Assembly: GCF_051433165.1 (NCBI RefSeq)
Contig: NZ_JBHMFS010000019.1
Span: forward strand, 24,330-88,329
Length of the DNA: 64,000 bases
Direction of reading: 5' to 3'
Source of the DNA: Falsiroseomonas sp051433165
GTDB taxonomy: Bacteria > Pseudomonadota > Alphaproteobacteria > Acetobacterales > Acetobacteraceae
Both the position numbers and the translations under genes were made by a program. The notes under the pieces were generated by a model. The model was not told the DNA's origin. It worked only from the letters and a program-made list of their open reading frames with translations, and made no database searches. This document shows, piece by piece, positions 51,086 to 60,582 of the stretch (the first letter of the stretch is position 1; each line of letters starts with the position of its first letter).

Positions 51086-51897
51086 TCTTCCAGGATCCCT
51101 CGCAGATAGCCGATGGCGCGTGCGGCGCTGGTGGCGCCGTCCGGATGGTAGTCGAAAGGCTCCACCGCACAGAAGCCGGAATAGCGCGTATCCATCAGCG
51201 CATCGAGGACCGGGCGAAAGGCATCGCGCCCCTGGCCCGGCCCGCGACGGTTGCGGTCGTTCAGATGCACATGGGCGATATGCCCGGTCGGGACGAAGCG
51301 GCGCAGCAGCGCCGCGGCGCTGTCCTGCTCGCCATTCCCGGCGGCGCTGACATCGAGCATGGTCGCAAGCCCCGGTACATCGAGGCGGGTGACGATCTCC
51401 ACCGCCTCCGCCACCGTGCGCGCCCAGTTGGTCTGGCCCGCATCCAGGGGCTCCAGGCAATAGGTCAGGCCGTGTTGCGCGGCCCAGGCGCCGGCCTGCG
51501 CCATAGCCGCCTCAGCCCGCTGCGCGTCCCCATCCGCCGCCACATGCCGCTGCTTCGGCGAGCCATGCACCAGCAGCGTCGCGCCGAGATCGGCGGCCAG
51601 ACCCACCAGGCGCTGCATCACATCCAGCGTGCGCTGGCGCGTCGCGGCATCGGCGGTGGTGACGGACAGGCCCGCGGGCGCCACCAGCAGCCAATGCAGC
51701 GAGGTGATGGGCGCGCCTTCCTCCACGGCGATGCGCCGCAGCTCCGCGCGCTTCGCGGCAGGCAGCAGATGCGGCGCCTCCGCATCCAGGGTGAAGGGCG
51801 CAACCTCCAGCCCATCATAACCGAGTGCGGCGGCCAGCTTCGCCTGCTGCGCGAAAGGCAGCGACGCAATGACTTCATTGCACAATGAGATACGCAT
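51082..51897 (-). CDS. Sugar phosphate isomerase/epimerase (hydroxypyruvate isomerase-like)
   Basis: 271 aa AP-endonuclease-2 barrel. Metal-ligand contexts: YCLEPLDAGQTNW (Glu), ATMLDVSAAGNG (Asp), AHVHLNDRNRRGPG (His, Asp) and FCAVEPFDY (Glu). It starts at ATG 51897, three bases after the stop of the Gfo/Idh gene, and overlaps the enolase-superfamily gene. Confidence 0.88.
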   Translation of the reverse strand: MRISLCNEVIASLPFAQQAKLAAALGYDGLEVAPFTLDAEAPHLLPAAKRAELRRIAVEEGAPITSLHWLLVAPAGLSVTTADAATRQRTLDVMQRLVGLAADLGATLLVHGSPKQRHVAADGDAQRAEAAMAQAGAWAAQHGLTYCLEPLDAGQTNWARTVAEAVEIVTRLDVPGLATMLDVSAAGNGEQDSAAALLRRFVPTGHIAHVHLNDRNRRGPGQGRDAFRPVLDALMDTRYSGFCAVEPFDYHPDGATSAARAIGYLRGILEE

Positions 51898-51899
51898 GT

Positions 51900-52901
51900 T
51901 CAGGGCAGTTCCTCCACCCGCATCTCATGCGCGGATCGCCGCGCGGCGTCCAGTATGCGCAGCGGCAGCACACCGCCTTCGTGAAGATCCGGTCCCTGCG
52001 CCTCGCGCGTTCGCACCGCATGCAGGAAGGCCGCGAGCTGCGCCGTGACCACCCCCACCGGATCCAGCGCACCGGCGCCGAGATCTTCGGCCGGCGCATG
52101 GTCCGGCAGCCAGGCGCCGCCTGGGGCCGGGTGATGCGCGCCGCGGCGCAGGCGCAGCGTTTCCGCCATGAAATCCACCTCCGCCAGCGCCGCGTTGCCA
52201 GCCACGGCGAGCAGCTTGCGCGTCTCAGCCCCCGGCACCACCGCATCCGCATGTTCACCGGGCAGCACGCAGCCGGCCTCGATCAGCGCGGTGGCGCCGG
52301 AGGGGAAGCGAAGCTGGATCACCGCCAGATCCTCCCGCCCCCGTCCCAGCGGGTCCGACAGGGTGGCGAAGACATGCGAAGGCGCTTCGCCGGCGATCCA
52401 GGGCAGCAGGTCGGCGAAATGCACCGCATCATTCAGCAGCGCGCCGGAATCGCCGCGGGCGCGCTTCAGCCCGGACATGCGCGCGGACAGATGGTGGATG
52501 CGCCCGAAACCGCCCGCGCGGGCGACGCGCTGGATCGCCTGCGCCTTCGGATGAAAGCGGAAATACAGGCCAAGCTGTGCGATGCGCCCCGTCGCCAATT
52601 CATGCAGCGCGGCGGATTCCGCGGCGGTCTCCGTCGCCGGCTTTTCGAGGAACAGGTCGCGCCCGGCGCGAAGCACCGCCGCCGCCAGCGCCGCATGGGT
52701 GGCGGGTGGCGTGGCGATGATCGCGGCGTCGCAAACCCGCAGCGCAGCCCCCAGCCCCTCCACGAAGCGCGTGCCGGGCGGGGCGGCGGCCCGCATCGCG
52801 GCATCCGGCTCCAGCACCGCCACATCCTGCCCGAGCCGTGCCAGGGCCGCGAGGTGGATGCGCCCGAAGGCGCCGCAGCCGAGGAGCAGCAGGCGGGTCA
52901 T
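51900..52901 (-). CDS. Gfo/Idh/MocA family oxidoreductase
   Basis: 333 aa. Rossmann start LLLGCGAFGRIHLAAL, EKP signature in LFLEKPATET and the C-terminal domain with ALLNDAVHFADLLPWI (catalytic His context). It is the first gene of the minus-strand run to the M20 gene; the promoter region at 52902-52974 holds a 16-bp palindrome. Confidence 0.9.
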   Translation of the reverse strand: MTRLLLLGCGAFGRIHLAALARLGQDVAVLEPDAAMRAAAPPGTRFVEGLGAALRVCDAAIIATPPATHAALAAAVLRAGRDLFLEKPATETAAESAALHELATGRIAQLGLYFRFHPKAQAIQRVARAGGFGRIHHLSARMSGLKRARGDSGALLNDAVHFADLLPWIAGEAPSHVFATLSDPLGRGREDLAVIQLRFPSGATALIEAGCVLPGEHADAVVPGAETRKLLAVAGNAALAEVDFMAETLRLRRGAHHPAPGGAWLPDHAPAEDLGAGALDPVGVVTAQLAAFLHAVRTREAQGPDLHEGGVLPLRILDAARRSAHEMRVEELP

Positions 52902-52929
52902 GCGCCATCTCCGCAGGCCATCCGCGCGC

Positions 52930-52945
52930 GGTCAAGCGCTTGACC
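52930..52945. promoter_or_regulatory. 16-bp palindrome, LacI-like operator candidate
   Basis: GGTCAAGCGCTTGACC, a perfect palindrome with the AAGCGCTT centre seen in many LacI-family operators, between two divergent genes. Each arm contains TTGACC, a -35-like hexamer on its strand. No LacI gene is in the window. Confidence 0.5.
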
Positions 52946-52974
52946 ATGGCAGGTGTGCGCGCGAGCCTTCTGGC

Positions 52975-53790
52975 ATGTTCGATATCCGCGCCGCCGTGCC
53001 CGAGGATCTGCCACGCGCCGCCGCGCTGTCGGCCGCTGTTGGCTGGAACCAGGTGCAGGCGGATTGGGCCTTCTTCCAGGAGCACGGCCAGGTGCGCGTG
53101 CTGGAGGATGGTGCCGGCGATGCGCTGGCCGCCAGCGCCGCGCTGCTGCCGCATGGCCCGGACCTCGCCTGGATCTCCATGGTGCTGGTGCGGCCGGACC
53201 AGCGCCGCCGCGGCCTGGCGCGCGCGCTGCTGCGCTGGGCGATGGATGCGCGGTCCGGCCTGACGCTGGCGCTGGATGCAACGCCAGCGGGGCGGGAGGT
53301 GTATGGCCCGATAGGTTTCGTTCCCGTCTCCGGCTTCGCCCGCTGGCTGCTACCCGAAGCCCGGACACAAGGCGCCGTCGCGGTGCGGCCGATGCAGGCC
53401 ACCGATTGGCCGGATGTGCTGGCGCAGGATCTCGCGGCGTTTGGCGCGCCGCGGGCGGCGCTGTTGCAAAGCTTCGCGCGACGCCTGCCACAGGCCGCGC
53501 TGGTCGCGCCTGGCGGCTTCGTCTTGGCGCGCGACGGGCTGCGCACGCCGCAGATCGGCCCGCTGGTGGCGCAGGATACCCCGACCGCGCTGGCGCTGCT
53601 GGCCGCCGCCCAGGCCGCGCTGGCCGGGCCCATAGTGCTCGACGTGCCGGATGAAGCCATGGCGTTCTGCGCGGAACTCGCCGCGTCCGGCGGCGTGAAG
53701 CAGCGGCCCTTCACCCGCATGGCGATCGGCGCGATGCCCGCGGCGCAGACCCGCAACAACTTTGTGCTGGCGGGGCCGGAGTTCGGTTGA
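52975..53790 (+). CDS. GNAT family N-acetyltransferase
   Basis: 271 aa. The N-terminal GNAT domain has motif A (VRPDQRRRGLARALLRW) for acetyl-CoA and VYGPIGFVPVSGF. The second half (about 145-270) looks like a weak second domain (LAASGGVKQRPFTRMAIG) as in two-domain acetyltransferases. ATG 52975 gives the family N terminus MFDIRAAVPEDLPRAAAL; earlier in-frame codons overlap the Gfo/Idh gene in antisense. Confidence 0.87.
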   Translation: MFDIRAAVPEDLPRAAALSAAVGWNQVQADWAFFQEHGQVRVLEDGAGDALAASAALLPHGPDLAWISMVLVRPDQRRRGLARALLRWAMDARSGLTLALDATPAGREVYGPIGFVPVSGFARWLLPEARTQGAVAVRPMQATDWPDVLAQDLAAFGAPRAALLQSFARRLPQAALVAPGGFVLARDGLRTPQIGPLVAQDTPTALALLAAAQAALAGPIVLDVPDEAMAFCAELAASGGVKQRPFTRMAIGAMPAAQTRNNFVLAGPEFG

Positions 53791-53838
53791 CGGCACCCGC
53801 CGGCCGGTCCCACCATCCACGGTAACCGGTGGGTTACC
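53787..53838 (+). promoter_or_regulatory. TetR-type operator before the second TTT binding-protein gene
   Basis: GGTAACC (53821-53827) and GGTTACC (53832-53838) form an inverted repeat with a 4-base spacer; the inner GTAACC-N4-GGTTAC equals the site at 42615-42630. TTGACG at 53787-53792 with CACCAT at 53811-53816 could be the promoter. Confidence 0.6.
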
Positions 53839-53857
53839 ATCATCCAGGGAGGCAGGC

Positions 53858-54874
53858 ATGACCATCTCGATCACTCGCAGGACGCTGCTGGCGGCGACAG
53901 GCGCAAGCCTCGCCGCGCCGTCGCTGGTGCAGGCGCAGGCCGGCTGGCGGCCGGACCGGCCGGTGACGGTTATCGTCCCCTGGGCTGCTGGCGGGTCCAC
54001 CGACCAGATGGCGCGCATCGTGGCGACGGAGCTGGAGGCCGCGCTGGGCCAGCGCTTCGTGGTGGTGAACCAGCCTGGCGCATCGGGGTCCATCGGCACG
54101 CGCAACGCGCTGGAAGCGGCGAAGGATGGCATGACCTGGGCCGCGGGCGCCGCCGTCGATGTCGGCTGCTACAAGGTGCTCGGCCTGCTCGACACGCAGC
54201 TGAAGGATTGGAACCTGTATTTCGCAGTGGCCAATGTGAATGTGCTGGTCGCCAACCCCGCCGCCGGCTTCCGCGATTTCGGCGCGGCGCTGGAGGCGTT
54301 GAAGGCGCGCGGTCCCAACACCTCCGTCGCCACCGCCGGCGTGTCCTCCGCCGGGCACAACATGATGGAGGCGATCCGCGCCGCCACGCAGGTGCAGTAC
54401 CGCCACGCCACCTATGATGGCGGCAACCCGGCGATGATCGCGACCGTCAGCGGCGAGACGCCGATGGGCGCGGTGCTGCTGGTGGAGGCCGCCGAGATGA
54501 TCCGCGCCCGCCGCCTAGTGCCGCTGGCCGTGCAGTCCGAACAGGCCGTGACCTTGCAGGGCGTGGGCGAGATCCCGTCCATCCGCCGCTGGCTGCCGAA
54601 TGTGCCGGCACCGCTGAACTACTTCGGCATCTGGACGCCGAAGGGCGTGCCGGACAACGTCATCACCACCATGAACCAGGTCTGGGCGGAGAAGATCGCC
54701 AACAGCCAGCGGCTGAAGGACTACGCCAACCAGCGCGCCGCCGTCTTCGCGCCGCTGTCCGGCCAGAACGCCCATGACGAGGCGTGGAAGATGATCCGCC
54801 AGACCGCCTGGCTGTACTTCGACGGCGGCAAGGCGCAGGTGAGCCCCGACACGCTCGGCATAGCCCGTCTTTGA
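53858..54874 (+). CDS. Tripartite tricarboxylate transporter (TTT) substrate-binding protein
   Basis: 338 aa Bug-type protein with a twin-Arg-like signal (MTISITRRTLLAATGASLAA). PVTVIVPWAAGGSTDQMAR, VVVNQPGASGSIGTRNAL, NYFGIWTPKGVPD. It carries a ligand to the following TctBA pair. GGGAGG precedes ATG 53858. The stop lies inside the first copy of a short tandem repeat. Confidence 0.92.
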   Translation: MTISITRRTLLAATGASLAAPSLVQAQAGWRPDRPVTVIVPWAAGGSTDQMARIVATELEAALGQRFVVVNQPGASGSIGTRNALEAAKDGMTWAAGAAVDVGCYKVLGLLDTQLKDWNLYFAVANVNVLVANPAAGFRDFGAALEALKARGPNTSVATAGVSSAGHNMMEAIRAATQVQYRHATYDGGNPAMIATVSGETPMGAVLLVEAAEMIRARRLVPLAVQSEQAVTLQGVGEIPSIRRWLPNVPAPLNYFGIWTPKGVPDNVITTMNQVWAEKIANSQRLKDYANQRAAVFAPLSGQNAHDEAWKMIRQTAWLYFDGGKAQVSPDTLGIARL

Positions 54875-54932
54875 TCGGGGCCGTCTTTGAGCGTGGGCCG
54901 TCTTTGATCGGGGGCCGGCTTTGAGCGGGGCC
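54865..54932 (+). repeat. Four-copy tandem repeat around the SBP stop and tctB start
   Basis: Four imperfect copies of CCGTCTTTGATCGGGG-type units (16-18 bases) at 54865, 54881, 54898 and 54915. Copy 1 supplies the TGA stop of the binding protein; copy 4 supplies the TTG start of tctB. Confidence 0.85.
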
Positions 54933-55436
54933 AGCGACCGTGAACCGCTGCCGCCGCGGGTGGACCTCGCGACGGCGGCGGTGCTGCTGGCCATTGGCCT
55001 GGGCGTGATGGCGCTGGCCTGGCGGATGCCGACCTTCATCGAGCAATCCGGCACCGGCCTGACCGCGCCCGGCATCGTGCCCGGCTTCCATGGCACGGTG
55101 CTGGCGCTGCTCTCCGTGCTGCTCGGCCTGCGCGCCATTCGGCGCGGCGCGCTGAAGCCGGGCGCGCGGCAATCCCGCGCCTGGAGCGGGGAGGATGTGC
55201 GCCAGCTCGGCACCGCCGCGCTGCTCGGCGTGCTGTATGCGGGCGTGCTGGTGGGGCGGGTGCCGTTCTGGATGGCGACCTCGCTGTTCGTCTTCGCCTT
55301 CACCGCCGCCTTCGAATGGCCGGCCGGCCCGGTCGGGCGCGTGCGGCGGCTGGTGGAAGCGGCGGTGTTGGGCCTGGTCGCCGGCGGCCTCGTCACGCTG
55401 GTCTTTGAGCGGATCTTCCTCGTGCGGCTACCGTGA
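54921..55436 (+). CDS. tctB: TctB family small membrane subunit of the TTT transporter
   Basis: 171 aa with four membrane helices (for example AAVLLAIGLGVMALAW, VPFWMATSLFVFAFTAAFEW in part). It is the small membrane subunit. The start is TTG at 54921 inside the last tandem repeat; no better start is visible before the first helix. It overlaps tctA by GTGA. Confidence 0.85.
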   Translation: MSGASDREPLPPRVDLATAAVLLAIGLGVMALAWRMPTFIEQSGTGLTAPGIVPGFHGTVLALLSVLLGLRAIRRGALKPGARQSRAWSGEDVRQLGTAALLGVLYAGVLVGRVPFWMATSLFVFAFTAAFEWPAGPVGRVRRLVEAAVLGLVAGGLVTLVFERIFLVRLP

Positions 55437-56938
55437 ACAACCCGATCACCATGCTGGGCGACGGCTTCGCCCATGTACTCCAAGGCGGCGCCGTCTTCCA
55501 TGCCTTCTGGGCGGTGCTGATCGGCATCATCGTCGGCGCGCTGCCAGGGCTGACGGCCACCATGGGCGTCGCGCTGCTGACCACGCTGACCTTCACCATG
55601 GGGCCGCAGGTGGCCATGCTGGTGCTGGTCTGCGTCTATGTCGGCGCGATCTATGGCGGCAGCCGCTCCGCCATCCTGCTGAACATTCCCGGCACGCCGG
55701 CCTCCGCGGCCTCGACGCTGGATGGCTTTCCGCTGGCCAAGCAGGGGCTGGCGGGGCGGGCCATGGGTATCTCCACGCTGGGGTCCTGGTGCGGCACGCT
55801 GTTCGGCACGCTGATCCTGGCGATGTTCGCGCCGAGCTTCGGCGAATTCGCGCTGCAATTCGGCAGCTACGAGATGTTCTGGGTGGCGCTGTTCGGCATC
55901 GTCATCGCCGGCAGCCTCTCGGGCGGCGACCCCCTGAAGGGCTACATCGCCGGCTTCCTCGGCCTGCTGGTGGCGACGATCGGGCAGGAGACCAATCACG
56001 CCTATCCCCGCTTCGCCTTCGGCAATTCAGATCTTGCGGGCGGGCTGGGGCTGTTGCCGGTGCTGGTGGGTGTCTTCGGCGTGTCCGAGGTGCTGAACGC
56101 CATGCGCGGGCCGGCGGTGCGCGCGGTTTCCGCCAAGGTGGACAGCGTCATCCCGCGCATCCGCGACGTGACGCAGTATTGGCGCACCATCCTGCGCTCC
56201 GGCGCGCTCGGCACCTTCATCGGCGCCATGCCGGGACTGGGCGAGGATATCGCCGCCTGGACCAGCTACGCCGCCGCCAAGCGCGCCTCGAAGGAGAAGG
56301 AACTGTACGGCAAGGGCAGCGTCGAGGGGCTGATGGCGGCGGAGACGGGCGAAAGCGCCTGCGTGCCTGGCGCCATCATCCCGGTGCTGACGCTGGCCGT
56401 GCCCGGCTCCGCCCCGGCGGCGGTGCTGATGGCGGCGATGATGATCCACGGGCTGAACCCGGGGCCGATGCTGGCGATCACCGCGCCGGAATTCATCTAC
56501 CAGATCGTCGCCATGCTGGTGATCGCGGACATGGTGAAGCTGGTCTATGGGCTGATCCTGGTGAAGCCGCTGCTCTGGGTGCTGCTGATCCCGCGCGCGC
56601 GGCTGATGCCCATCGTTTTCGTGCTGTGCACGGTGGGGGCCTTCGCCATCACCTCCCGGCTGTTCGATATCTGGGTGATGCTCGGCGCGGGTCTGGTGGG
56701 CTTCATCCTGCGCGAACTGCGCTTTCCGATGGCGCCGCTGGTGCTGGGCATCGTGCTGGGGGACCTGCTGGACAAGAACCTGCTGCGCGGCCTGGTGCTG
56801 ACCGGCGGCGACATCTCCCCCTTCTTCACCCGGCCGATCAGCATGGCGCTGTGCGTGCTGACTCTGCTGGCGGTGGCCTGGGCGATACCGGGCTTCGTGC
56901 CGCGGGTGATGGGGGTGTTCCGGCGCCGGCCTGCTTGA
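55433..56938 (+). CDS. tctA: TctA family large membrane subunit of the TTT transporter
   Basis: 501 aa, about twelve helices in two halves. Typical: GALPGLTATMGVALL, YGGSRSAILLNIPGTPASAAS, GAMPGLGEDIAAW and GIVLGDLLDKNLLRG. Sodium- or proton-driven uptake of a carboxylate. The start is GTG at 55433. Confidence 0.94.
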   Translation: MNNPITMLGDGFAHVLQGGAVFHAFWAVLIGIIVGALPGLTATMGVALLTTLTFTMGPQVAMLVLVCVYVGAIYGGSRSAILLNIPGTPASAASTLDGFPLAKQGLAGRAMGISTLGSWCGTLFGTLILAMFAPSFGEFALQFGSYEMFWVALFGIVIAGSLSGGDPLKGYIAGFLGLLVATIGQETNHAYPRFAFGNSDLAGGLGLLPVLVGVFGVSEVLNAMRGPAVRAVSAKVDSVIPRIRDVTQYWRTILRSGALGTFIGAMPGLGEDIAAWTSYAAAKRASKEKELYGKGSVEGLMAAETGESACVPGAIIPVLTLAVPGSAPAAVLMAAMMIHGLNPGPMLAITAPEFIYQIVAMLVIADMVKLVYGLILVKPLLWVLLIPRARLMPIVFVLCTVGAFAITSRLFDIWVMLGAGLVGFILRELRFPMAPLVLGIVLGDLLDKNLLRGLVLTGGDISPFFTRPISMALCVLTLLAVAWAIPGFVPRVMGVFRRRPA

Positions 56939-56943
56939 AGCGT

Positions 56944-56962
56944 GGCTGCTTGATCAGCAGCC
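56944..56962. terminator. Small hairpin between tctA and the convergent hydrolase gene
   Basis: GGCTGCT-TGATC-AGCAGCC, seven paired bases, reaching into the last codons of the convergent gene. It could act for both directions. No T-tract. Confidence 0.4.
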
Positions 56963-57988
56963 TGTGCGGCGCCCTTCGGCGAAATCCAGCAGGCAGGCGG
57001 CATAGCGCAGGGTAAAGCGGCCATCGCCGCCGGCGCCATGGCCGTGCAGCCCCTGCGGCCGGTCCAGCAGCAGCAAAGCCCCGGTGCGCGGCGCCAGGCG
57101 TGCGAAGGTGGCGGCGCGGCCGGGCGGGTCGGGGGCGTATTCATCACCGTCGAAGGTGGCGACGACAACCCGCGTGGTCGGCGCCTGTGCCGCATTGACG
57201 ATGCGGGACAGGTCATCCAGCGCCCAGGCGTGCGCCGGGCTGCCGGTGGGGCCGTGGGCGGCGGGGGCGATGGCGATCACGGCATCGGCCCGGCCCGGCG
57301 CATCCAGGGCGGACAGCGCATCCCAGGCACCGCGCGACTGCCCGGCGGCCACCACGCGGGCATAGCCACGGGCGCGGAGTGCGGCGAGTGCCAGGCGCAT
57401 GCGCTCCGCCCCCGCCTCCGTCTCATCCGTCTCCGGGTCCCGGTCCAGGCGCAGCACGTCGTAGCCGGCATTGTTGAAGGCGCGGGCATGTGGCTGCGGT
57501 TGGCTGCCGCGGCTATCGGCACCGCCGGCGGCGCGGCCATGCGCCCAGAGATAGGCACCGCGGGCCGCCTGCGCCCCCTGCCACAGGAAGCGCTCATCCG
57601 GCACCATCGACCAGCCCGGCCCGCCCGCCAGGGGTGCGGTGGGGGCGACAGGGGCGGGCGCCGCCCCCTCCGGCCAGACCACGGCCAGATCCTGCGCGTA
57701 GATGCGGCAGTCACTGCCACCATAGGCGGCACAATTGGCCAGCGCCCGCTGTGTGGTGGCCCCGGCATCATTGTCGATGGCCGCGGCCCAGCCCCAGGCG
57801 CCGTTGCGGGCCAGGGCATAGGCCCGAGGCACCGGCTGCATCAGGAATTGGCGGTAATCCGCGCGGCCGCCCTCACCCACATGCGGCACCTGGCTTGGGT
57901 CCAGAAGCGCCGGCTGGGCGTGCGCCGGTGCCCCGGCCAAGGCCTGGGGTAGGAGGCTCAGCACGAAGAGGAGAGGAATCTTCAACAT
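56954..57988 (-). CDS. Exported DUF4189-like plus alpha/beta-hydrolase-like protein
   Basis: 344 aa with a signal peptide (MLKIPLLFVLSLLPQALAG). Residues about 40-115 (AYALARNGAWGWAAAIDNDA, ANCAAYGGSDCRIYAQD in part) look like DUF4189, with paired Cys. The second half resembles an alpha/beta hydrolase with nucleophile elbow AAGQSRGAWDALSALD and a late His in LHGHG. ATG 57988 was preferred over 58039 because it opens the signal peptide. Substrate unknown. Predicted periplasmic. Confidence 0.75.
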   Translation of the reverse strand: MLKIPLLFVLSLLPQALAGAPAHAQPALLDPSQVPHVGEGGRADYRQFLMQPVPRAYALARNGAWGWAAAIDNDAGATTQRALANCAAYGGSDCRIYAQDLAVVWPEGAAPAPVAPTAPLAGGPGWSMVPDERFLWQGAQAARGAYLWAHGRAAGGADSRGSQPQPHARAFNNAGYDVLRLDRDPETDETEAGAERMRLALAALRARGYARVVAAGQSRGAWDALSALDAPGRADAVIAIAPAAHGPTGSPAHAWALDDLSRIVNAAQAPTTRVVVATFDGDEYAPDPPGRAATFARLAPRTGALLLLDRPQGLHGHGAGGDGRFTLRYAACLLDFAEGRRTGC

Positions 57989-58139
57989 ACCGTGATTCAA
58001 TGGAACCAGACCGTACGCGGCCTGTCCAGCGAGAATCATGCCGCGCTCCCTTGCCCCGCGGCGGCAGGACCGGCATGTTCCGCCCCCTTTCCCGGGCGGT
58101 GGCGCAAGCTGCCGATCCCGGCCGACCAGGGGACCCCCG

Positions 58140-59375
<1,236 letters not shown>

Positions 59376-59407
59376 GGCAACTCGCCCGTCCCGAGGGGGC
59401 CGCGCGG

Positions 59408-60145
59408 ATGAGCCAGCAGACGGAGCTGGAAAAGGTGAAGGGCCGCATCCGCGCCCTCGCCGCCAAGACCATCGACCGCGGATGCTCGGAAGCCGAGGCG
59501 CTGATCGCGGCCCAAAAGGTGGGCGAACTGCTTGAGGTCTATGGCCTCACCATGTCCGAGGTGGAGCTGCGGCAGGAAGCCTGCCTGCAGCGCCAGGTCA
59601 CCATCACCGGGCCGCGGTTGCAGGCGGTGGCCATCATCTTCATGGCGGTGATCCGCCTGACCGGCACCCGCGGCTGGACCAATGGCCGCGGCAATCTGGT
59701 GCTGTTCGGGCTGGAGCCGGATGTGCTGATGGGCGAGTACCTGCTGCACCTGGTGGCCGGCGCCGTGGACAATGAGGAAGCGGCTTTTCGGGCGAGCGAG
59801 CCCTATCGCCGCAGCCGCCAAGCGCCGCAGCAGCGCCTCCGCAGCTTCCGCTATGGCTTTGCCGAGCGCGTTTCCTCCCGGTTGGACGAGATCGCCGAGC
59901 ACCGGGGGGCGGCGGAGGCCGCGGCGCAGCAGCCTGGCAGCACCGGCACCGCCTTGGTGGTCGCGAAGGAACGGCGGATCGACGACGCCTTCCGCGATCT
60001 CGGCATCCGCCTGCGGTCGCGCTCCACCACGCGGCGCGTCTCCGACCGTGGCGCCTATCGGCAGGGGCAGGCTGCGGGCGGGCGGGTCAGCCTGGAACGG
60101 CCGGTCGGCGAGGGCGCCGGGCGGCGGGTGCTGCCGCGCGGATGA
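59408..60145 (+). CDS. DUF2786 domain protein
   Basis: 245 aa. The N terminus (RIRALAAKTIDRGCSEAEAL, GELLEVYGL) matches the DUF2786 helical hairpin; a second domain follows (SFRYGFAERVSSRL) and a basic Gly/Arg tail. Family function unknown; related proteins are often phage- or mobile-element-borne. It overlaps the next gene by ATGA and the two likely act together. Confidence 0.8.
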   Translation: MSQQTELEKVKGRIRALAAKTIDRGCSEAEALIAAQKVGELLEVYGLTMSEVELRQEACLQRQVTITGPRLQAVAIIFMAVIRLTGTRGWTNGRGNLVLFGLEPDVLMGEYLLHLVAGAVDNEEAAFRASEPYRRSRQAPQQRLRSFRYGFAERVSSRLDEIAEHRGAAEAAAQQPGSTGTALVVAKERRIDDAFRDLGIRLRSRSTTRRVSDRGAYRQGQAAGGRVSLERPVGEGAGRRVLPRG

Positions 60146-60582
60146 AAGCGGATGCGCGCCGGGTCTATGCCTGGGAGGATCGGGTGGTCGCGCCACTCGA
60201 CAAATCCCGCGTGCCCTTCGCGCAGATGCAGGCGATCATCGATCATGTCTGGGCCGCGGAAGGCCTGCGCTGGCCGCCCCGCATCCGCCCCCGCAAGGCC
60301 ACCCGCGTGACGCTGGCCACCGGCAGCCGCCTGGCGATCGAGGCGCCGGCGGAATTGCCGAGCTGGGTGCTGCTACACGAAATCGCGCATGCGCTGGACG
60401 ATCGCGACGACGGCAGGCCCGGCGACCATGGCCCGGATTTCGTCGGCCTTTATGTGGGCCTGCTGGTGCGCCATGCGCGGCTGGACCGGGCCATGCTGGC
60501 GGCGTCCCTGGCCGCCGCCAGCATCCCCTGGAACCCCGCGGCGCGCCCCGCCTTGCTTACTTCGCCGGCAGACGGACGATGA
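60142..60582 (+). CDS. Small putative zinc metallopeptidase (SprT-like HExxH)
   Basis: 146 aa. LLHEIAHALD holds the HExxH motif, and GDHGPDFVGLYV supplies a downstream His as in SprT/WLM-type enzymes. Short and soluble. Coupled to the DUF2786 gene, so it could process that partner or DNA-bound proteins. Its end overlaps the convergent sensor kinase by 26 bases. Confidence 0.75.
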   Translation: MKADARRVYAWEDRVVAPLDKSRVPFAQMQAIIDHVWAAEGLRWPPRIRPRKATRVTLATGSRLAIEAPAELPSWVLLHEIAHALDDRDDGRPGDHGPDFVGLYVGLLVRHARLDRAMLAASLAAASIPWNPAARPALLTSPADGR

